Program-made: the position numbers and the translations under genes
In this document: in pieces, positions 1 to 9,076 of the stretch
Layout: each line of letters begins with the position of its first letter
Numbering within the stretch: position 1 is the first letter of the stretch
The notes under the pieces: generated by a model
What the model saw: only the letters and a program-made list of their open reading frames with translations
Told to the model about the DNA's origin: nothing
Databases searched by the model: none
Assembly (NCBI GenBank): GCA_964400125.1
Contig: CAYNSR010000002.1
Coordinates: 168,297-232,296 of the forward strand
Reading direction: 5' to 3'
DNA length: 64,000 nt
Source: Micavibrio sp964400125
GTDB taxonomy: Bacteria > Pseudomonadota > Alphaproteobacteria > Micavibrionales > Micavibrionaceae

Positions 1-28
1 CCGCGTCACATGCTGTAAGTAGCGAAAG

Positions 29-60
29 AAAAAACCCCGCAGATGTTGCGGGGTTTTTTC
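29..60. terminator. Bidirectional intrinsic terminator
   Basis: A CCCCGC/GCGGGG stem is flanked by an A run on the left and a T run on the right, so it can end transcription in both directions. It lies just beyond the stop codon of the minus-strand helicase gene and would also stop a plus-strand transcript entering from outside the window. Confidence 0.85.
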
Positions 61-77
61 TTATGGCCCGGTCGGTC

Positions 78-2960
78 TCAATCTTCACGCAGGAAGTCGC
101 GGATGCGTGCCGCAGCTTCCGCCAGTCCTACGCGTTCAACGTTTACCCCGTCGGGGAAGGCCCCGTGCAGGCGGGTGGGCAGGCCGGAATCCAGCATGAC
201 AAAAACACCTTTATCATCGGCGCGGCGGATCAGGCGGCCAAAGGCCTGACGCATTTTCAGACGTGTGCTCATTTCATCATAGCGTCGTCCGCCAAAGGCG
301 TCGCGGCGGGCCTTGTGCAGGATGGTCGGGCGGGGCCATGGTACACGGTCATAAATCAGCAACCTGAGGGCATCGCCGGGGACATCGACCCCGTCGCGCA
401 CCGCATCGGTGCCAAGCAGGCAGGCATGACGTTCTTCACGGAAAATATCCACCAGCGTTCCCGTATCCATCGCGTCGATATGCTGGGCGTAGAGGGCAAT
501 GCCGGATTCATCGAGCGGCATATGAATGCGGTCATAAACGGCCCGCAGACGCTGGATTGCGGTGAATAGGCCAAGTCCGCCGCCGCCGGAGGCTTCGAAC
601 AGGGCGCGGTAGGCCCCGGCCACCTGTGCCATGTCATCCTTTTTGACATCGGTAATGATATAGGCGCGCGTCATCGCCGCATAATCGAAGGGCGAGGGGA
701 CGGAAAGCCGTTGCGGCGAGGGGCTGAGATATAATCCGCCCGTGCGTTCCATCGCCGCCCGCCAGTCTTCTTCTGTATCCCCCGTGCCGTCGCGCAGCGT
801 GGCGGATGTTATCGCGACACCATGGGCCTGCCCCTTCAGGCTGGCCGCGAAAGCGTTCATCGGGTCGATCCAGTGACGGTAAAGGCCAACATCGCTTGAT
901 TGGCCGTCGCTGCGGGAAATTTCCATCCAGTCGACAAAATCGGCGGGCTGGTCCTGTTCGTCCAGCGTGTCGAGCATGGCGATCCAGCCGCCGATGGTGA
1001 TTTCGCCCCGGCGCAGCAGGGCCGAGGACACGGCATCGAGACGTTTTCTGGTGTCGCTGTCGAGGGTGTCGGCCTGATCTTCGAGGCGGGCGTGGAGTTT
1101 TGCGGCCAGATTCATCATCGGTTTTTGTAAATTGCGCAGTTTCGCCTTCAGGTCTCGGGCCGCTTCGGGGAGGCCGTCAATCATGGGCCTTGTCGCGGTT
1201 TCAATCGAATAGGGTCCGTCGCGCCCGTCGGCCCGCGCATAAACCTGCCGCATGGCCGCGGCAAGGAAGGTTTCTGTCGCGCCAAAGGGATTTTTATCCT
1301 TCAGGCGGCGGGACCAGCCGGGCGCGGGCAGGGCATGGGCAGCCTGCAGGATGGCATCGAGGGCCTCTTCGCACACGGCATCGCTTTCGATCAGGTCTTC
1401 GACCCGGCGTTTCAGGCCCCGCGCCCGGGTGCGCCGCCCGCCTTCGGGGCCAAGAATCCAGCGGCGCAGCTCGGCGGTTTCCCATGCGCTGAGCTGGGAG
1501 GAAAAAGCGCTGTCGGCGGCTTCGAACAGGTGGTGGCCTTCGTCAAAGACATAACGTTGCGGCAAATCCCCGTCCGGCCCGGCAAGGGCGGTCTGGATCA
1601 TCACCAGCGCATGATTGGCCACGACGATTGAGGCGCGGCGCGATTTACGAATGGCGCGTTCCACAAAGCATTTGTGATAATGGTCGCAGGCGGAATAGAC
1701 ACATTCGCCGCGTTTATCGGCAAGACCTGTTGTATTTGCAGTTCCTAATAAACCGGGGAGCCAGCCGGGGAAATCGGAGCCGCTCAGGTCGCCGTCGCGC
1801 GTGATTCCGGTCCAACGCGCCATCAGCCCGGCGGCAATGGCCTGCGCCGGGGTTTTCGACAAGGCGGCTCCGGCAATCATGTCTTCGAGATTGAGCAGGC
1901 AGAGATAGTTTTCCCGCCCCTTCCTGATCGCCACCTTGCGGTTTTTCAGGTCGCTATCGGGGTAGAGGCGGTCCAGTTCCTGATCGATCTGGCGCTGGAG
2001 GTTGCGGGTATAGGTCGAGATCCACACCGTGCCATCGTTTTTTTCTGCCCAGACGCTGGCCGGGGCGATATAACCCAGTGTTTTGCCAACCCCCGTGCCC
2101 GCTTCGGCCAGAACGACATGCGGATGATCGGCATCGTCCGCCGGGGCGAAGGCGGCGGTCAGGCGGGTGGTATAGTCTACCTGCTCCGGTCGCGGTTCGG
2201 TTGTGTGCGAGGCCGATAACAGCAGGTTTTTCAGGCGTTCGCGGGCCTCTTCACCCGTGACGGGGTGGTGCGCGGGCGGGGGCGGCGGGGCTTCTTCGGC
2301 CCATGCAGGCAAATGCCGCCAGACATGCAGGGAATTTTTCGCCATGATCGCGGCATCGGGGTCGTAAATTTGCCCCAGAGCGGAAAAAATAGAAGGGGTC
2401 CACCCCCATCCGCGACCGTTGAACCCCATGACCGATGCAATTTCGGTCGGCGTGATTCGTTTTCCCGCACCCTGATTCGTGTCCGCGAACGGGGTGGTGG
2501 GGGAGAGCGTGGAGGACGGGGTGATGGAGGCCGATAACGACGGCGGCGGATTGTCCTTGCGCAGATTTGAAAGAAGCGCCTGCGCCGATTCAAAAATCGC
2601 GACAGGGTAATCTTCGAGACATGACGGCAGGGACAGCCCGAGAATTTTTGCCAGACCATGCGGTGTCGGCACACAAAATTCGCCCGGATGAACGAAGGCA
2701 AAAAGTTCCAGAACATCCAGCGAAAAAAAATCATCGCTGCCCAGTCGCGCCCGGGTGAACGGCGCATGGCAAACCATTGTCGGTTTTTTGTGCACGAGCA
2801 TTTTTGCCTGGGCATGTGACAGAGTGCGGATTTCCCCATCCGGCAGAAGCACGGCGGCGTTGCGTGCATTTACCGCCACAACCGGAATGGCGGGCAGGGC
2901 AACCGGGTGTTGCAATAAATCCCTGTTTTGCAGGGGTTTTTCGGTGTTTATGTCGGACAT
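78..2960 (-). CDS. DinG/XPD-type ATP-dependent DNA helicase
   Basis: A 960-residue superfamily 2 helicase. Walker A (AEAGTGVGKT) lies at about residues 285-294 and the DEGHH box at about 473-477. Between them, four cysteines (about C354, C420, C425, C431) have the spacing of the [4Fe-4S] ligands of the DinG/XPD family, which unwinds DNA 5' to 3' during repair and at replication conflicts. The first ~240 residues are an extension without a domain I recognise and include Pro/Ser-rich linkers. It is longer than E. coli DinG (about 715 aa), as in many alphaproteobacterial homologues. It is transcribed alone between two terminators. The family is secure; the exact substrate is inferred. Confidence 0.9.
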   Translation of the reverse strand: MSDINTEKPLQNRDLLQHPVALPAIPVVAVNARNAAVLLPDGEIRTLSHAQAKMLVHKKPTMVCHAPFTRARLGSDDFFSLDVLELFAFVHPGEFCVPTPHGLAKILGLSLPSCLEDYPVAIFESAQALLSNLRKDNPPPSLSASITPSSTLSPTTPFADTNQGAGKRITPTEIASVMGFNGRGWGWTPSIFSALGQIYDPDAAIMAKNSLHVWRHLPAWAEEAPPPPPAHHPVTGEEARERLKNLLLSASHTTEPRPEQVDYTTRLTAAFAPADDADHPHVVLAEAGTGVGKTLGYIAPASVWAEKNDGTVWISTYTRNLQRQIDQELDRLYPDSDLKNRKVAIRKGRENYLCLLNLEDMIAGAALSKTPAQAIAAGLMARWTGITRDGDLSGSDFPGWLPGLLGTANTTGLADKRGECVYSACDHYHKCFVERAIRKSRRASIVVANHALVMIQTALAGPDGDLPQRYVFDEGHHLFEAADSAFSSQLSAWETAELRRWILGPEGGRRTRARGLKRRVEDLIESDAVCEEALDAILQAAHALPAPGWSRRLKDKNPFGATETFLAAAMRQVYARADGRDGPYSIETATRPMIDGLPEAARDLKAKLRNLQKPMMNLAAKLHARLEDQADTLDSDTRKRLDAVSSALLRRGEITIGGWIAMLDTLDEQDQPADFVDWMEISRSDGQSSDVGLYRHWIDPMNAFAASLKGQAHGVAITSATLRDGTGDTEEDWRAAMERTGGLYLSPSPQRLSVPSPFDYAAMTRAYIITDVKKDDMAQVAGAYRALFEASGGGGLGLFTAIQRLRAVYDRIHMPLDESGIALYAQHIDAMDTGTLVDIFREERHACLLGTDAVRDGVDVPGDALRLLIYDRVPWPRPTILHKARRDAFGGRRYDEMSTRLKMRQAFGRLIRRADDKGVFVMLDSGLPTRLHGAFPDGVNVERVGLAEAAARIRDFLRED

Positions 2961-2992
2961 TCGTACAGTCTAGCATTCTCATGCGCACAAGT

Positions 2993-3026
2993 AAAAACCC
3001 CGTGGGCATGGTGCTCACGGGGTTTT
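2993..3026. terminator. Intrinsic terminator, bidirectional
   Basis: The stem CCCCGTG/CACGGGG has an A run before it and a T run after it. It sits 20 nt past the stop of the minus-strand histone-like gene and isolates the helicase gene from it. Confidence 0.8.
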
Positions 3027-3046
3027 TTAAAAACAACGAAGAAGAA

Positions 3047-3337
3047 TTACTTCTTCTTCGCGGTTGTTTTTCTTTTCGCAGTGGTTTTTTTCGCGGCGGT
3101 TTTTTTCACTGCCGGTTTTTTGGCAGCTACTTTTTTCTTCGCGGCGGTTTTTTTCACTGCCGGTTTTTTGGCAGCTACTTTTTTCTTCACAGCGGTTTTT
3201 TTCACTGCCGGTTTTTTAGCAGCTACTTTTTTCTTCACTGCAGCTTTTTTGGCAGCAGGTTTTTTAGCAGCCGGTTTCTTAGCGGCTACCTTCTTCTTCG
3301 CGGTGGTTTTCTTAACAGCTTTTTTTGCAACAGCCAT
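3047..3337 (-). CDS. Histone H1-like Lys/Ala-rich DNA-binding protein
   Basis: A 96-residue protein made almost only of Lys, Ala, Val, Pro and Thr, with the KKxAAKKPAxKK pattern of eukaryotic H1 tails and bacterial AlgP/Hc1-like proteins. Such proteins bind and compact DNA without a folded domain. I start at the ATG at 3337 because GGGGAG lies about 8 nt upstream; the frame is open further upstream, but that part (MVDTDTVTVVRV...) is not lysine-rich. The core is built from 16-residue repeats encoded by 48-bp tandem repeats. A similar tail is fused to DksA at 45429. The role as a nucleoid protein is inferred from composition. Confidence 0.8.
   Translation of the reverse strand: MAVAKKAVKKTTAKKKVAAKKPAAKKPAAKKAAVKKKVAAKKPAVKKTAVKKKVAAKKPAVKKTAAKKKVAAKKPAVKKTAAKKTTAKRKTTAKKK
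3093..3240. repeat. 48-bp tandem repeats inside the H1-like gene
   Basis: About three copies of a 48-bp unit start near 3093, 3141 and 3189 and encode the 16-residue block KKKVAAKKPAVKKTAx. The near-identical DNA suggests copy number could change by slippage. Confidence 0.75.
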
Positions 3338-3502
3338 TATAGTTCTCCCCAAGGATGTGACCCTAACGACGGTCACGGTGTCTGTATCAACCATAGATAC
3401 AAGGGATATGATAACCTAAATTTCGAAAATGCCAAATACAGAAAAATAAAAAATATGCACAGGTGGTTGACAAGGTGATTTTGATTCGTTCCGCGTGTCG
3501 CA

Positions 3503-4273
3503 TCACCGTGCGATCAGCACATGGTAAAAATGGAATCCGCCGTCGGGATCGCTGCCTGATGCACCCTGAAAGCATCCGGACTGGCGTGCTGTAAATGCGT
3601 TTGCCGCCGTATCTATTTCGGAATCGGTGCTGAAGGTTCCGGTGAATTTCGTGCGGGCCGGGGTATAGGCACTGCCCGGCAAAAGGGGCGGGCGCGTTGG
3701 GCCGGAAAGGTTGTCGACCCCGGTCAGACGGTTAATTTCTACGCAGACATCCTCCCGGATCCATGGCAGGCCGATCATCAATTCGGTGGCGGTGACGTCC
3801 GCGCTGCACCCCGTGCCGCCGGTTCCGATTCCCGGAACGCAGGCCGTAGCGTAAAAATACCATTCGCCATAGAGGTCTTCGCCGCTACGGGTGCCGTCCA
3901 GCCATGTCGCGGGAGGGGTTTTGTAGGTCAGTCCGACCCCTTCGGCGTGGAAGATCTTGCAGGGGTTGTCATCGGTGTTGCTGGTGCTGTCGCCGCATCT
4001 GGTATTGGCGTAACCGGCGACGAAACTGTTGTCGAAATTCATCTGGTTTTCGGCCGTACCGCGCAGGCGCAGTTGTTCCACGGCCTGCTGGATGCTTTTG
4101 GCCTGACGGATGATATCGGTGGCGGCAATGCGGTTGCGGTCGCGTGTACCGCTGTCTTCGGTGCTTTCCGTAGAGCGCGTGATGGTGATGGTCAGGGCCA
4201 CCAGCAGGGCAATGGCCAGAAGGATGATCCAGAAAGCATTTCCGGACTGCGTCGCTTGGTGATGATTTGGCAT
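3503..4273 (-). CDS. Membrane-anchored pseudopilin-like protein, function unknown
   Basis: 256 residues. A short polar N-terminus (MPNHHQATQSGN) is followed by one hydrophobic helix at about residues 13-33 (AFWIILLAIALLVALTITI) and a soluble domain with six cysteines, an even number that suits disulfides outside the cytoplasm. The layout recalls type II secretion/type IV pilin minor subunits, with a Gly before the hydrophobic helix, but a classical GFTLIE motif and its Glu5 are missing. It is monocistronic, and no secretion or pilus genes are nearby. The pilin relation is inference; an unrelated single-pass protein is equally possible. Confidence 0.6.
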   Translation of the reverse strand: MPNHHQATQSGNAFWIILLAIALLVALTITITRSTESTEDSGTRDRNRIAATDIIRQAKSIQQAVEQLRLRGTAENQMNFDNSFVAGYANTRCGDSTSNTDDNPCKIFHAEGVGLTYKTPPATWLDGTRSGEDLYGEWYFYATACVPGIGTGGTGCSADVTATELMIGLPWIREDVCVEINRLTGVDNLSGPTRPPLLPGSAYTPARTKFTGTFSTDSEIDTAANAFTARQSGCFQGASGSDPDGGFHFYHVLIAR

Positions 4274-4357
4274 GGATTTGCGATAAGCTCTTGATTTTTG
4301 GCGGATGATTGGGCCTGATAGGTCCTTCTATATAGTCATTCTATCACGGACCAGAAA

Positions 4358-5872
4358 ATGTCACAAAAAACCGCCCAGCACGATACCGCGCCCGCAACCG
4401 ATGCCGCCGGAGGCAATCCGCGTCAGGCGAAGGAAAAAAAGCTTCAAGCCATGATCGAGGCCGGGATCAATCCCTACCCCCATGTTTTCCCGCGCAGCCA
4501 TCAGGCGCAGGAGCTTCAGGATACCTATAAGGACCTCCCCGCCGGGACGGAAACCGAAGACGCCGTGGCCGTGGCCGGGCGTGTTATGGCCATGCGCAAT
4601 AACGGCATGTTCCTCGATATCACCGATGCTTCGGGCAAGATTCAGGTTTTTTGCCACAAGGACACGATGCCGGAGGACGCTCTGAAGATCCTCGAATATA
4701 TCGACATTGGCGATATTATCGGGGCTGAAGGCACGATCCGCCGGACCCCGCGCGGGGAACTTTCGGTCAGGGCCGGATGCGTCACCATGCTGACCAAATC
4801 GTTGATGCCGTTGCCGGAAAAATACCATGGCCTGACCGATGTCGAGCAGCGCTACCGCCAGCGTTATCTCGACCTGATTATGAACGAGGACAGCCGCCGG
4901 GTTCTGCGCCAGCGTTCGCAGATGATTGCGATTATCCGCCGTTATATGCATGACAAGGGCGCTATCGAGGTGGAAACACCGATGATGCAGCCTATTTTAG
5001 GCGGGGCTTCGGCCCGGCCTTTCGTGACTCATCATAATGCGTTGGATGCCGATTTTTTTCTGCGGATCGCGCCGGAGCTGTATCTAAAGCGTCTCGTGGT
5101 GGGGGGGCTGGCGGATTCCGTGTTCGAGATCAACCGCAATTTCAGGAATGAAGGCGTTTCGATCAAGCATAATCCCGAATTCACCATGATCGAGGCCTAT
5201 CACGCCTACAAGGATTATAACGACATCATGACCCTGATCGAGGATATGGTGCAGACAATCGCTATGGAAATTCACGGCACGACGGAAATCGCTTTCGGCG
5301 ACCATGTCATCGATCTGAAAAGTCCATGGCAGCGCCGCAGCATGGTCGATCTGGTCAAGGACCATACCGGTGTGGATTTCATGCCGATGGATGCGGCGGC
5401 GGCGCACAGGGCCGCAAAGGATATGGACGTCGTCGTCGATCCCAAGGCCAATTGGGGACAGGTGGTTGAGACGGTCTTTGGCGAACGGGTCGAAGACACG
5501 TTGATCCAGCCGATCCATGTGATCGATCACCCGCTGGATATATCGCCGTTATCGAAAGTACATCGTTCCAACCCGCGTCTGGTCGAGCGGTTTGAGTCCT
5601 ATATCAACGGATGGGAAATGGCCAATGCCTTTACCGAGTTGAACGACCCGAAAATCCAGCATGACCGCTTTATGGATCAGGTCGCGCAGCGCGATGCCGG
5701 TGATGAAGAAGCGATGATGGTCGATCACGATTTTGTGACCGCGCTGGAAGTTGGCCTGCCGCCGACGGGCGGCTGGGGCATGGGCATCGACCGTTTGTGC
5801 ATGATCATGACCAATTCGCACAATATCCGCGAAGTGATCGCGTTTCCGACGCTAAAGCCGATCAAGGATTAG
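4358..5872 (+). CDS. lysS: Lysyl-tRNA synthetase, class II
   Basis: 504 residues, the usual size. It charges tRNA-Lys with lysine using ATP. An N-terminal OB-fold for anticodon binding spans roughly residues 60-160 (with VAGRVMAMRNNG and FLDITDASGKIQVF). The class II core carries motif 2 (FRNEGVSIKHNPEFTMIEAY) and motif 3 (GWGMGIDRLCMIMTNSHNIR) near the C-terminus. The family's GLARVYEI stretch reads GGLADSVFEI here. The ATG at 4358 is preceded by AT-rich sequence with only a weak ribosome site. The 3' end overlaps the convergent gene by 11 nt. Confidence 0.95.
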   Translation: MSQKTAQHDTAPATDAAGGNPRQAKEKKLQAMIEAGINPYPHVFPRSHQAQELQDTYKDLPAGTETEDAVAVAGRVMAMRNNGMFLDITDASGKIQVFCHKDTMPEDALKILEYIDIGDIIGAEGTIRRTPRGELSVRAGCVTMLTKSLMPLPEKYHGLTDVEQRYRQRYLDLIMNEDSRRVLRQRSQMIAIIRRYMHDKGAIEVETPMMQPILGGASARPFVTHHNALDADFFLRIAPELYLKRLVVGGLADSVFEINRNFRNEGVSIKHNPEFTMIEAYHAYKDYNDIMTLIEDMVQTIAMEIHGTTEIAFGDHVIDLKSPWQRRSMVDLVKDHTGVDFMPMDAAAAHRAAKDMDVVVDPKANWGQVVETVFGERVEDTLIQPIHVIDHPLDISPLSKVHRSNPRLVERFESYINGWEMANAFTELNDPKIQHDRFMDQVAQRDAGDEEAMMVDHDFVTALEVGLPPTGGWGMGIDRLCMIMTNSHNIREVIAFPTLKPIKD

Positions 5873-6722
5873 TTGGGAATAACGGCTTGTATTGTGCCGT
5901 AACCTGTTTTTCCGCATTGATCATTACGACAGGAAGTCTCGCCAGGTTAAAAATCCCTGCTGCGGTTGAAAGCCGGATTGGTTTGGTGCTGCTTGTTGCT
6001 GCATCCACTGCAAGGACGATGCCTTTGGCAAGATGGCCGAAACCATCAAGAAATTCCGTTGTTGTGTCGCTGCCTTCCAGTTTTGCCTGTACGGCATTTT
6101 CCATGGCCGATAAATGGCTGGCGGCGATGTTCCCGGCCTTGATAAAAATATCGGCAGGTTTACCGGCATAGATAATCAGGAAGGCTTCTTCCTGCACTGG
6201 TGCGCGCATGCCGACAGCGTAATTATCAGTCACATCAGGGTGAATGGTTTCAATGCCGCCATTGCTGGGAATATCAACGGAAACAAATCGTGCAGCCTGT
6301 GCGATAAAGGGCGCAGGGCCATATGCCTGCGCAGCAAATTGGCGTTTCATTGTATTATTGATGATCTCACGCTCCATGAACTCGGGCGTGATGCGGGCGA
6401 GACCACTGTTTTTCAACTGGTCGACAAGCTGCATTGCTGAAAATAACTGCTGCCGTGGTGTTTCACCTGCGGGCATGATGACAATCGCGTTTTCGCCATC
6501 GAACGGTACGGTACTCAGTTCATTGTCAGGATGGCCATGATTGGGAAACTGGTAGGCCTGGCCGTTTATGGCGGCGGTCCGGAATAAAACCCGGACGTCA
6601 GATGGGCGCATTTGCTTGTTTTCATCGCCGCGGATCTGCGGATAAATTTGCTGGAGAATATCGTCCCCGTTCATCTCCACCGTTTGTACCACGGCCAGTT
6701 TTTCTAGACCTTTTAAGGACAA
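5862..6722 (-). CDS. Conserved hypothetical protein
   Basis: About 286 residues from the TTG at 6722, chosen because GGAGGG lies 8 nt upstream; the open frame extends to 6821, overlapping the nitroreductase gene by 17 nt. No signal peptide or membrane helix is apparent. The protein alternates beta-like stretches (ENAIVIMPAGETPRQQLF, EEAFLIIYAGKPADIFIKAG) with Ala-rich helices and has no motif I recognise. The N-terminal coding DNA is more AT-rich than its neighbours. It probably shares transcription with the upstream nitroreductase, or uses the promoter-like sequence at 6756-6781. Function unknown. Confidence 0.65.
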   Translation of the reverse strand: MSLKGLEKLAVVQTVEMNGDDILQQIYPQIRGDENKQMRPSDVRVLFRTAAINGQAYQFPNHGHPDNELSTVPFDGENAIVIMPAGETPRQQLFSAMQLVDQLKNSGLARITPEFMEREIINNTMKRQFAAQAYGPAPFIAQAARFVSVDIPSNGGIETIHPDVTDNYAVGMRAPVQEEAFLIIYAGKPADIFIKAGNIAASHLSAMENAVQAKLEGSDTTTEFLDGFGHLAKGIVLAVDAATSSTKPIRLSTAAGIFNLARLPVVMINAEKQVTAQYKPLFPTNP

Positions 6723-6755
6723 AACCTTAACCCTCCATTTTGCGATTTTTGCTTT

Positions 6756-6781
6756 TGTATACCATAATAAATAAGTGTCAA
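6756..6781 (-). promoter_or_regulatory. Possible extended -10 promoter for the hypothetical gene at 5862
   Basis: On the minus strand there is TTGACA (6781-6776) and an extended -10, TGGTATACA (6764-6756). The 14-nt spacer is too short for a normal sigma-70 promoter, so the extended -10 would have to carry it. Tentative. Confidence 0.3.
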
Positions 6782-6804
6782 TCGATTTAAGCCGATACTG
6801 GCCT

Positions 6805-7398
6805 TCAAAGTTGGCTGACAATCTTTGATAAATCGGGCCGTTCGCGTTCTTCCGGCGGGTGTGTGGCGGTCCCGATATAGATAAATCCGGCGAAGCGTTC
6901 CTGCGGGGCGAGACCCATCAGGGTTTTGAAAGTGTCGTTATAGGCATACCATTCACTCAGCCATGAGGTGGCGAAGCCTTGCGCGTTGGCGGCCAGGCAG
7001 AGGTTGAAGCAGGCGGCCCCGGCGGAGAGGATTTGTTCCCATTCCGGGGTCTTGTCCGCTTTCGGTGAGGACACTACGGCGATGACGACCGGGGCGCGGC
7101 GAAAGCGTTCTGCCTCCAGTGCCAGTTTCGCGGGGCTGGCGTCAGGGTCTTCGTCCGGATAGGCGGCCTTCAGCCATTCCCCGGCTTTGGCTTTCCCATT
7201 CCCGGCGATAACGATAAAGCGCCACGGCACCAGTTTCCTGTGATCCGGCACGCGGGCGGCGGCCTTGATGATCCGGGCGAGCTGGTTTTCATCGGGACCG
7301 GGGGGTGCGAGGTTTTTAACGCCGGAGGAGCGGCGATGCAGGAGAAAATCCAGCATCTCGGGCAGGTCGCGGGCGGCGGTGACATTATGGTTGGGCAT
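6805..7398 (-). CDS. Nitroreductase family protein (YdjA-like)
   Basis: 197 residues, typical for the small FMN-dependent nitroreductases. The N-terminal block LDFLLHRRSSGVKNLAPPGP and the following PDHRKLVPWRFIVIAG match the FMN-binding start of the YdjA subgroup. The C-terminal part contains GAACFNLCLAANAQGFATSWLS and GFIYIGTA, also characteristic. These enzymes reduce nitro compounds or quinones with NAD(P)H; the natural substrate is not predictable. The ATG at 7398 follows an AGGA ribosome site. It is transcribed with the overlapping hypothetical gene. Confidence 0.85.
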   Translation of the reverse strand: MPNHNVTAARDLPEMLDFLLHRRSSGVKNLAPPGPDENQLARIIKAAARVPDHRKLVPWRFIVIAGNGKAKAGEWLKAAYPDEDPDASPAKLALEAERFRRAPVVIAVVSSPKADKTPEWEQILSAGAACFNLCLAANAQGFATSWLSEWYAYNDTFKTLMGLAPQERFAGFIYIGTATHPPEERERPDLSKIVSQL

Positions 7399-7540
7399 GC
7401 GTCAATCCTGACCATGAAGCCGGGGATCATTCAAGATGTTTTTTGCGCGGACAACCGGGGCGGGGGGCGCGTTGCCCACTGGAACGGCGGGCGGAAATAA
7501 GCCAAAGTCGGAGGGTTCGTTTTATGCCGGAGAGATGATA

Positions 7541-8410
7541 ATGGGTTTTTCGTTGAAGCTTCCCGATATTCCACAGGACAAGGTTTTGTCGGTGCTGGCG
7601 TTGTTCGCCTTTATCGGGCTTTTTGCGCTTACCAATCATCTGCTGGAACAGCAGCCGGAGCGGGATACGCAATTGATCGGCATGGCGACCATGCGCGGGC
7701 ATGGCACATTGCCGCCCTTGCATGAGGCGATGAACAATGACCGCGATTTGACCGAGATGGTCGGTGCGTTGTCGTCCCGCCCGCCGACCGATATGTTCGT
7801 GGCACGCGCCGATGTGGACCGGGATGTTGCTGATATCCTGTTTCGCTGGTCGGGGTCGGATCTGTTGCCGGAGGAAAGCTTCGGACCCTTTATTGACTCC
7901 CGTGTCGCCGGATTTTTACAGACGATCGGGGCCATTCCGCCGGAGACAGTGCCGGGAACGATGATTGCGGCGGACGATGCGGGGCGGTTGAAGGAAACAT
8001 GGTTTCGCGCCTTCGATCATTTCCGCCTGCGCCTGCTCGGGCAAACGCTGGGGAAGAAGGTTTATGCGGGGGGGCTGGAGTATGACATGGCGACGGATTC
8101 TCTGGGTGTTCCCGCGACCCTGAACGAACGATTTGTTGCCGCATTGAATACGGCATTGCAGAGCAGCCGCAACAGCGGCGAGTCCATTCGCAATTTTCTG
8201 GATTTCATTGACCAGACCAAAGGGTTCGGCAACCTGAGCGAACAGGAGCAGGATATGATTATGGCGATGGAAGTCAGACAGCAAGAGGACGGAGCGCCGC
8301 CGATTCCTGCGCCGGGGTCGGGGGCTGTGTCTCCGCCCTTGTCTCCGCAGGCGGCAGGTACACAATTTCTTCCACCGGTTCCGCCCGAGGGGGCTTCGTC
8401 AGGCCCATAG
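7541..8410 (+). CDS. Single-pass membrane protein, function unknown
   Basis: 289 residues from the ATG at 7541, which has GGAGAG just upstream; longer frames back to 7436 lack such a site. A hydrophobic helix (VLSVLALFAFIGLFALTNHLL) near residues 14-34 is followed by a helical domain with acidic patches and a Pro/Gly/Ala-rich tail. No known domain was recognised. The last 137 nt overlap the end of the convergent gene at 8274, and both proteins end in a Pro-rich tail there. Likely an inner-membrane anchored periplasmic protein by topology (inference). Confidence 0.7.
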   Translation: MGFSLKLPDIPQDKVLSVLALFAFIGLFALTNHLLEQQPERDTQLIGMATMRGHGTLPPLHEAMNNDRDLTEMVGALSSRPPTDMFVARADVDRDVADILFRWSGSDLLPEESFGPFIDSRVAGFLQTIGAIPPETVPGTMIAADDAGRLKETWFRAFDHFRLRLLGQTLGKKVYAGGLEYDMATDSLGVPATLNERFVAALNTALQSSRNSGESIRNFLDFIDQTKGFGNLSEQEQDMIMAMEVRQQEDGAPPIPAPGSGAVSPPLSPQAAGTQFLPPVPPEGASSGP

Positions 8411-8891
8411 CCTGTTTTTGCAGCCACGAAAATTGCAGGACCAGTTTTTGCAATTGCGCCGGTTCACGATCATAGGTTTTGAAGGTGAATTGTTGCGGGT
8501 TTTGACGGTGCGGCGGATAGGCCATCTGTTCCGGCATGCCGGGTTTGTGCAAGACGCTCCAGTCAATGCCGGGATGATCGGCGGCGTTCAGGAAACGTGC
8601 GGGAACGTCGCGGCCAGGGGATGTGATGGAAACCGAATACAGGCTCAGACTATCGAAAAATTCCAGTTTTGCGCCGTTCGGATAGGACAGGCGCAGGGCG
8701 GGCAGGGTAACGCCGTTTTTGACCGACAGCGAATCAAATGCCTCGAGCGTGCAGGCGGGGCCGCCGAAGACCTTGTTGGCGATGCCGACCAGCCGACCAA
8801 AATCCTTGCGCAGTTGCAGCACCTCGGTACGCGAGGCTTTTGGGGGGGGATTTTGGTTGAAAAACGCATGCAGCGTCGGTTTTTGCGACAT
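8274..8891 (-). CDS. Conserved hypothetical protein
   Basis: 205 residues with no signal peptide or membrane segment. A central region with a repeated LEAFDSLSV / LEFFDSLSLYSVSI pattern suggests a beta-rich fold. The C-terminal ~40 residues are Pro/Glu/Thr-rich and lie opposite the end of the membrane-protein gene. It is divergent from uvrB and may be driven by the minus-strand promoter in the inverted repeat at 8992-9109. The open frame is supported by normal codon use. Function unknown; the link to DNA repair is only positional. Confidence 0.65.
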   Translation of the reverse strand: MSQKPTLHAFFNQNPPPKASRTEVLQLRKDFGRLVGIANKVFGGPACTLEAFDSLSVKNGVTLPALRLSYPNGAKLEFFDSLSLYSVSITSPGRDVPARFLNAADHPGIDWSVLHKPGMPEQMAYPPHRQNPQQFTFKTYDREPAQLQKLVLQFSWLQKQAMGLTKPPRAEPVEEIVYLPPAETRAETQPPTPAQESAALRPLAV

Positions 8892-8995
8892 AATATTACC
8901 CTATTTCTGATTGTGCTGTAACATTAGTATAAAATCATGACTTACGTCAATGTGCAGATGCAGCATGGCAAGTCTGCGGAAACGGCATACAAATT

Positions 8996-9024
8996 TTGGT
9001 GATTAATTTTGGTTACAGTATACT
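8996..9024 (+). promoter_or_regulatory. Putative sigma-70 promoter of uvrB (left arm)
   Basis: TTGGTG (8996-9001), a 17-nt spacer and TATACT (9019-9024) would start transcription near 9031 and read into uvrB. The spacing is ideal and both hexamers are close to consensus. No alphaproteobacterial LexA box (GTTC-N7-GTTC) was seen nearby. Confidence 0.5.
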
Positions 9025-9076
9025 TAATTATCTTTTCTTATACTTGATTTTAATGCGCCCCGGCGAAAGATAATTA

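Noticed and set aside
3093..3240. Tandem repeats as a CRISPR-like array
   Set aside because: The units are contiguous with no spacers and encode the Lys/Ala repeats of a protein.
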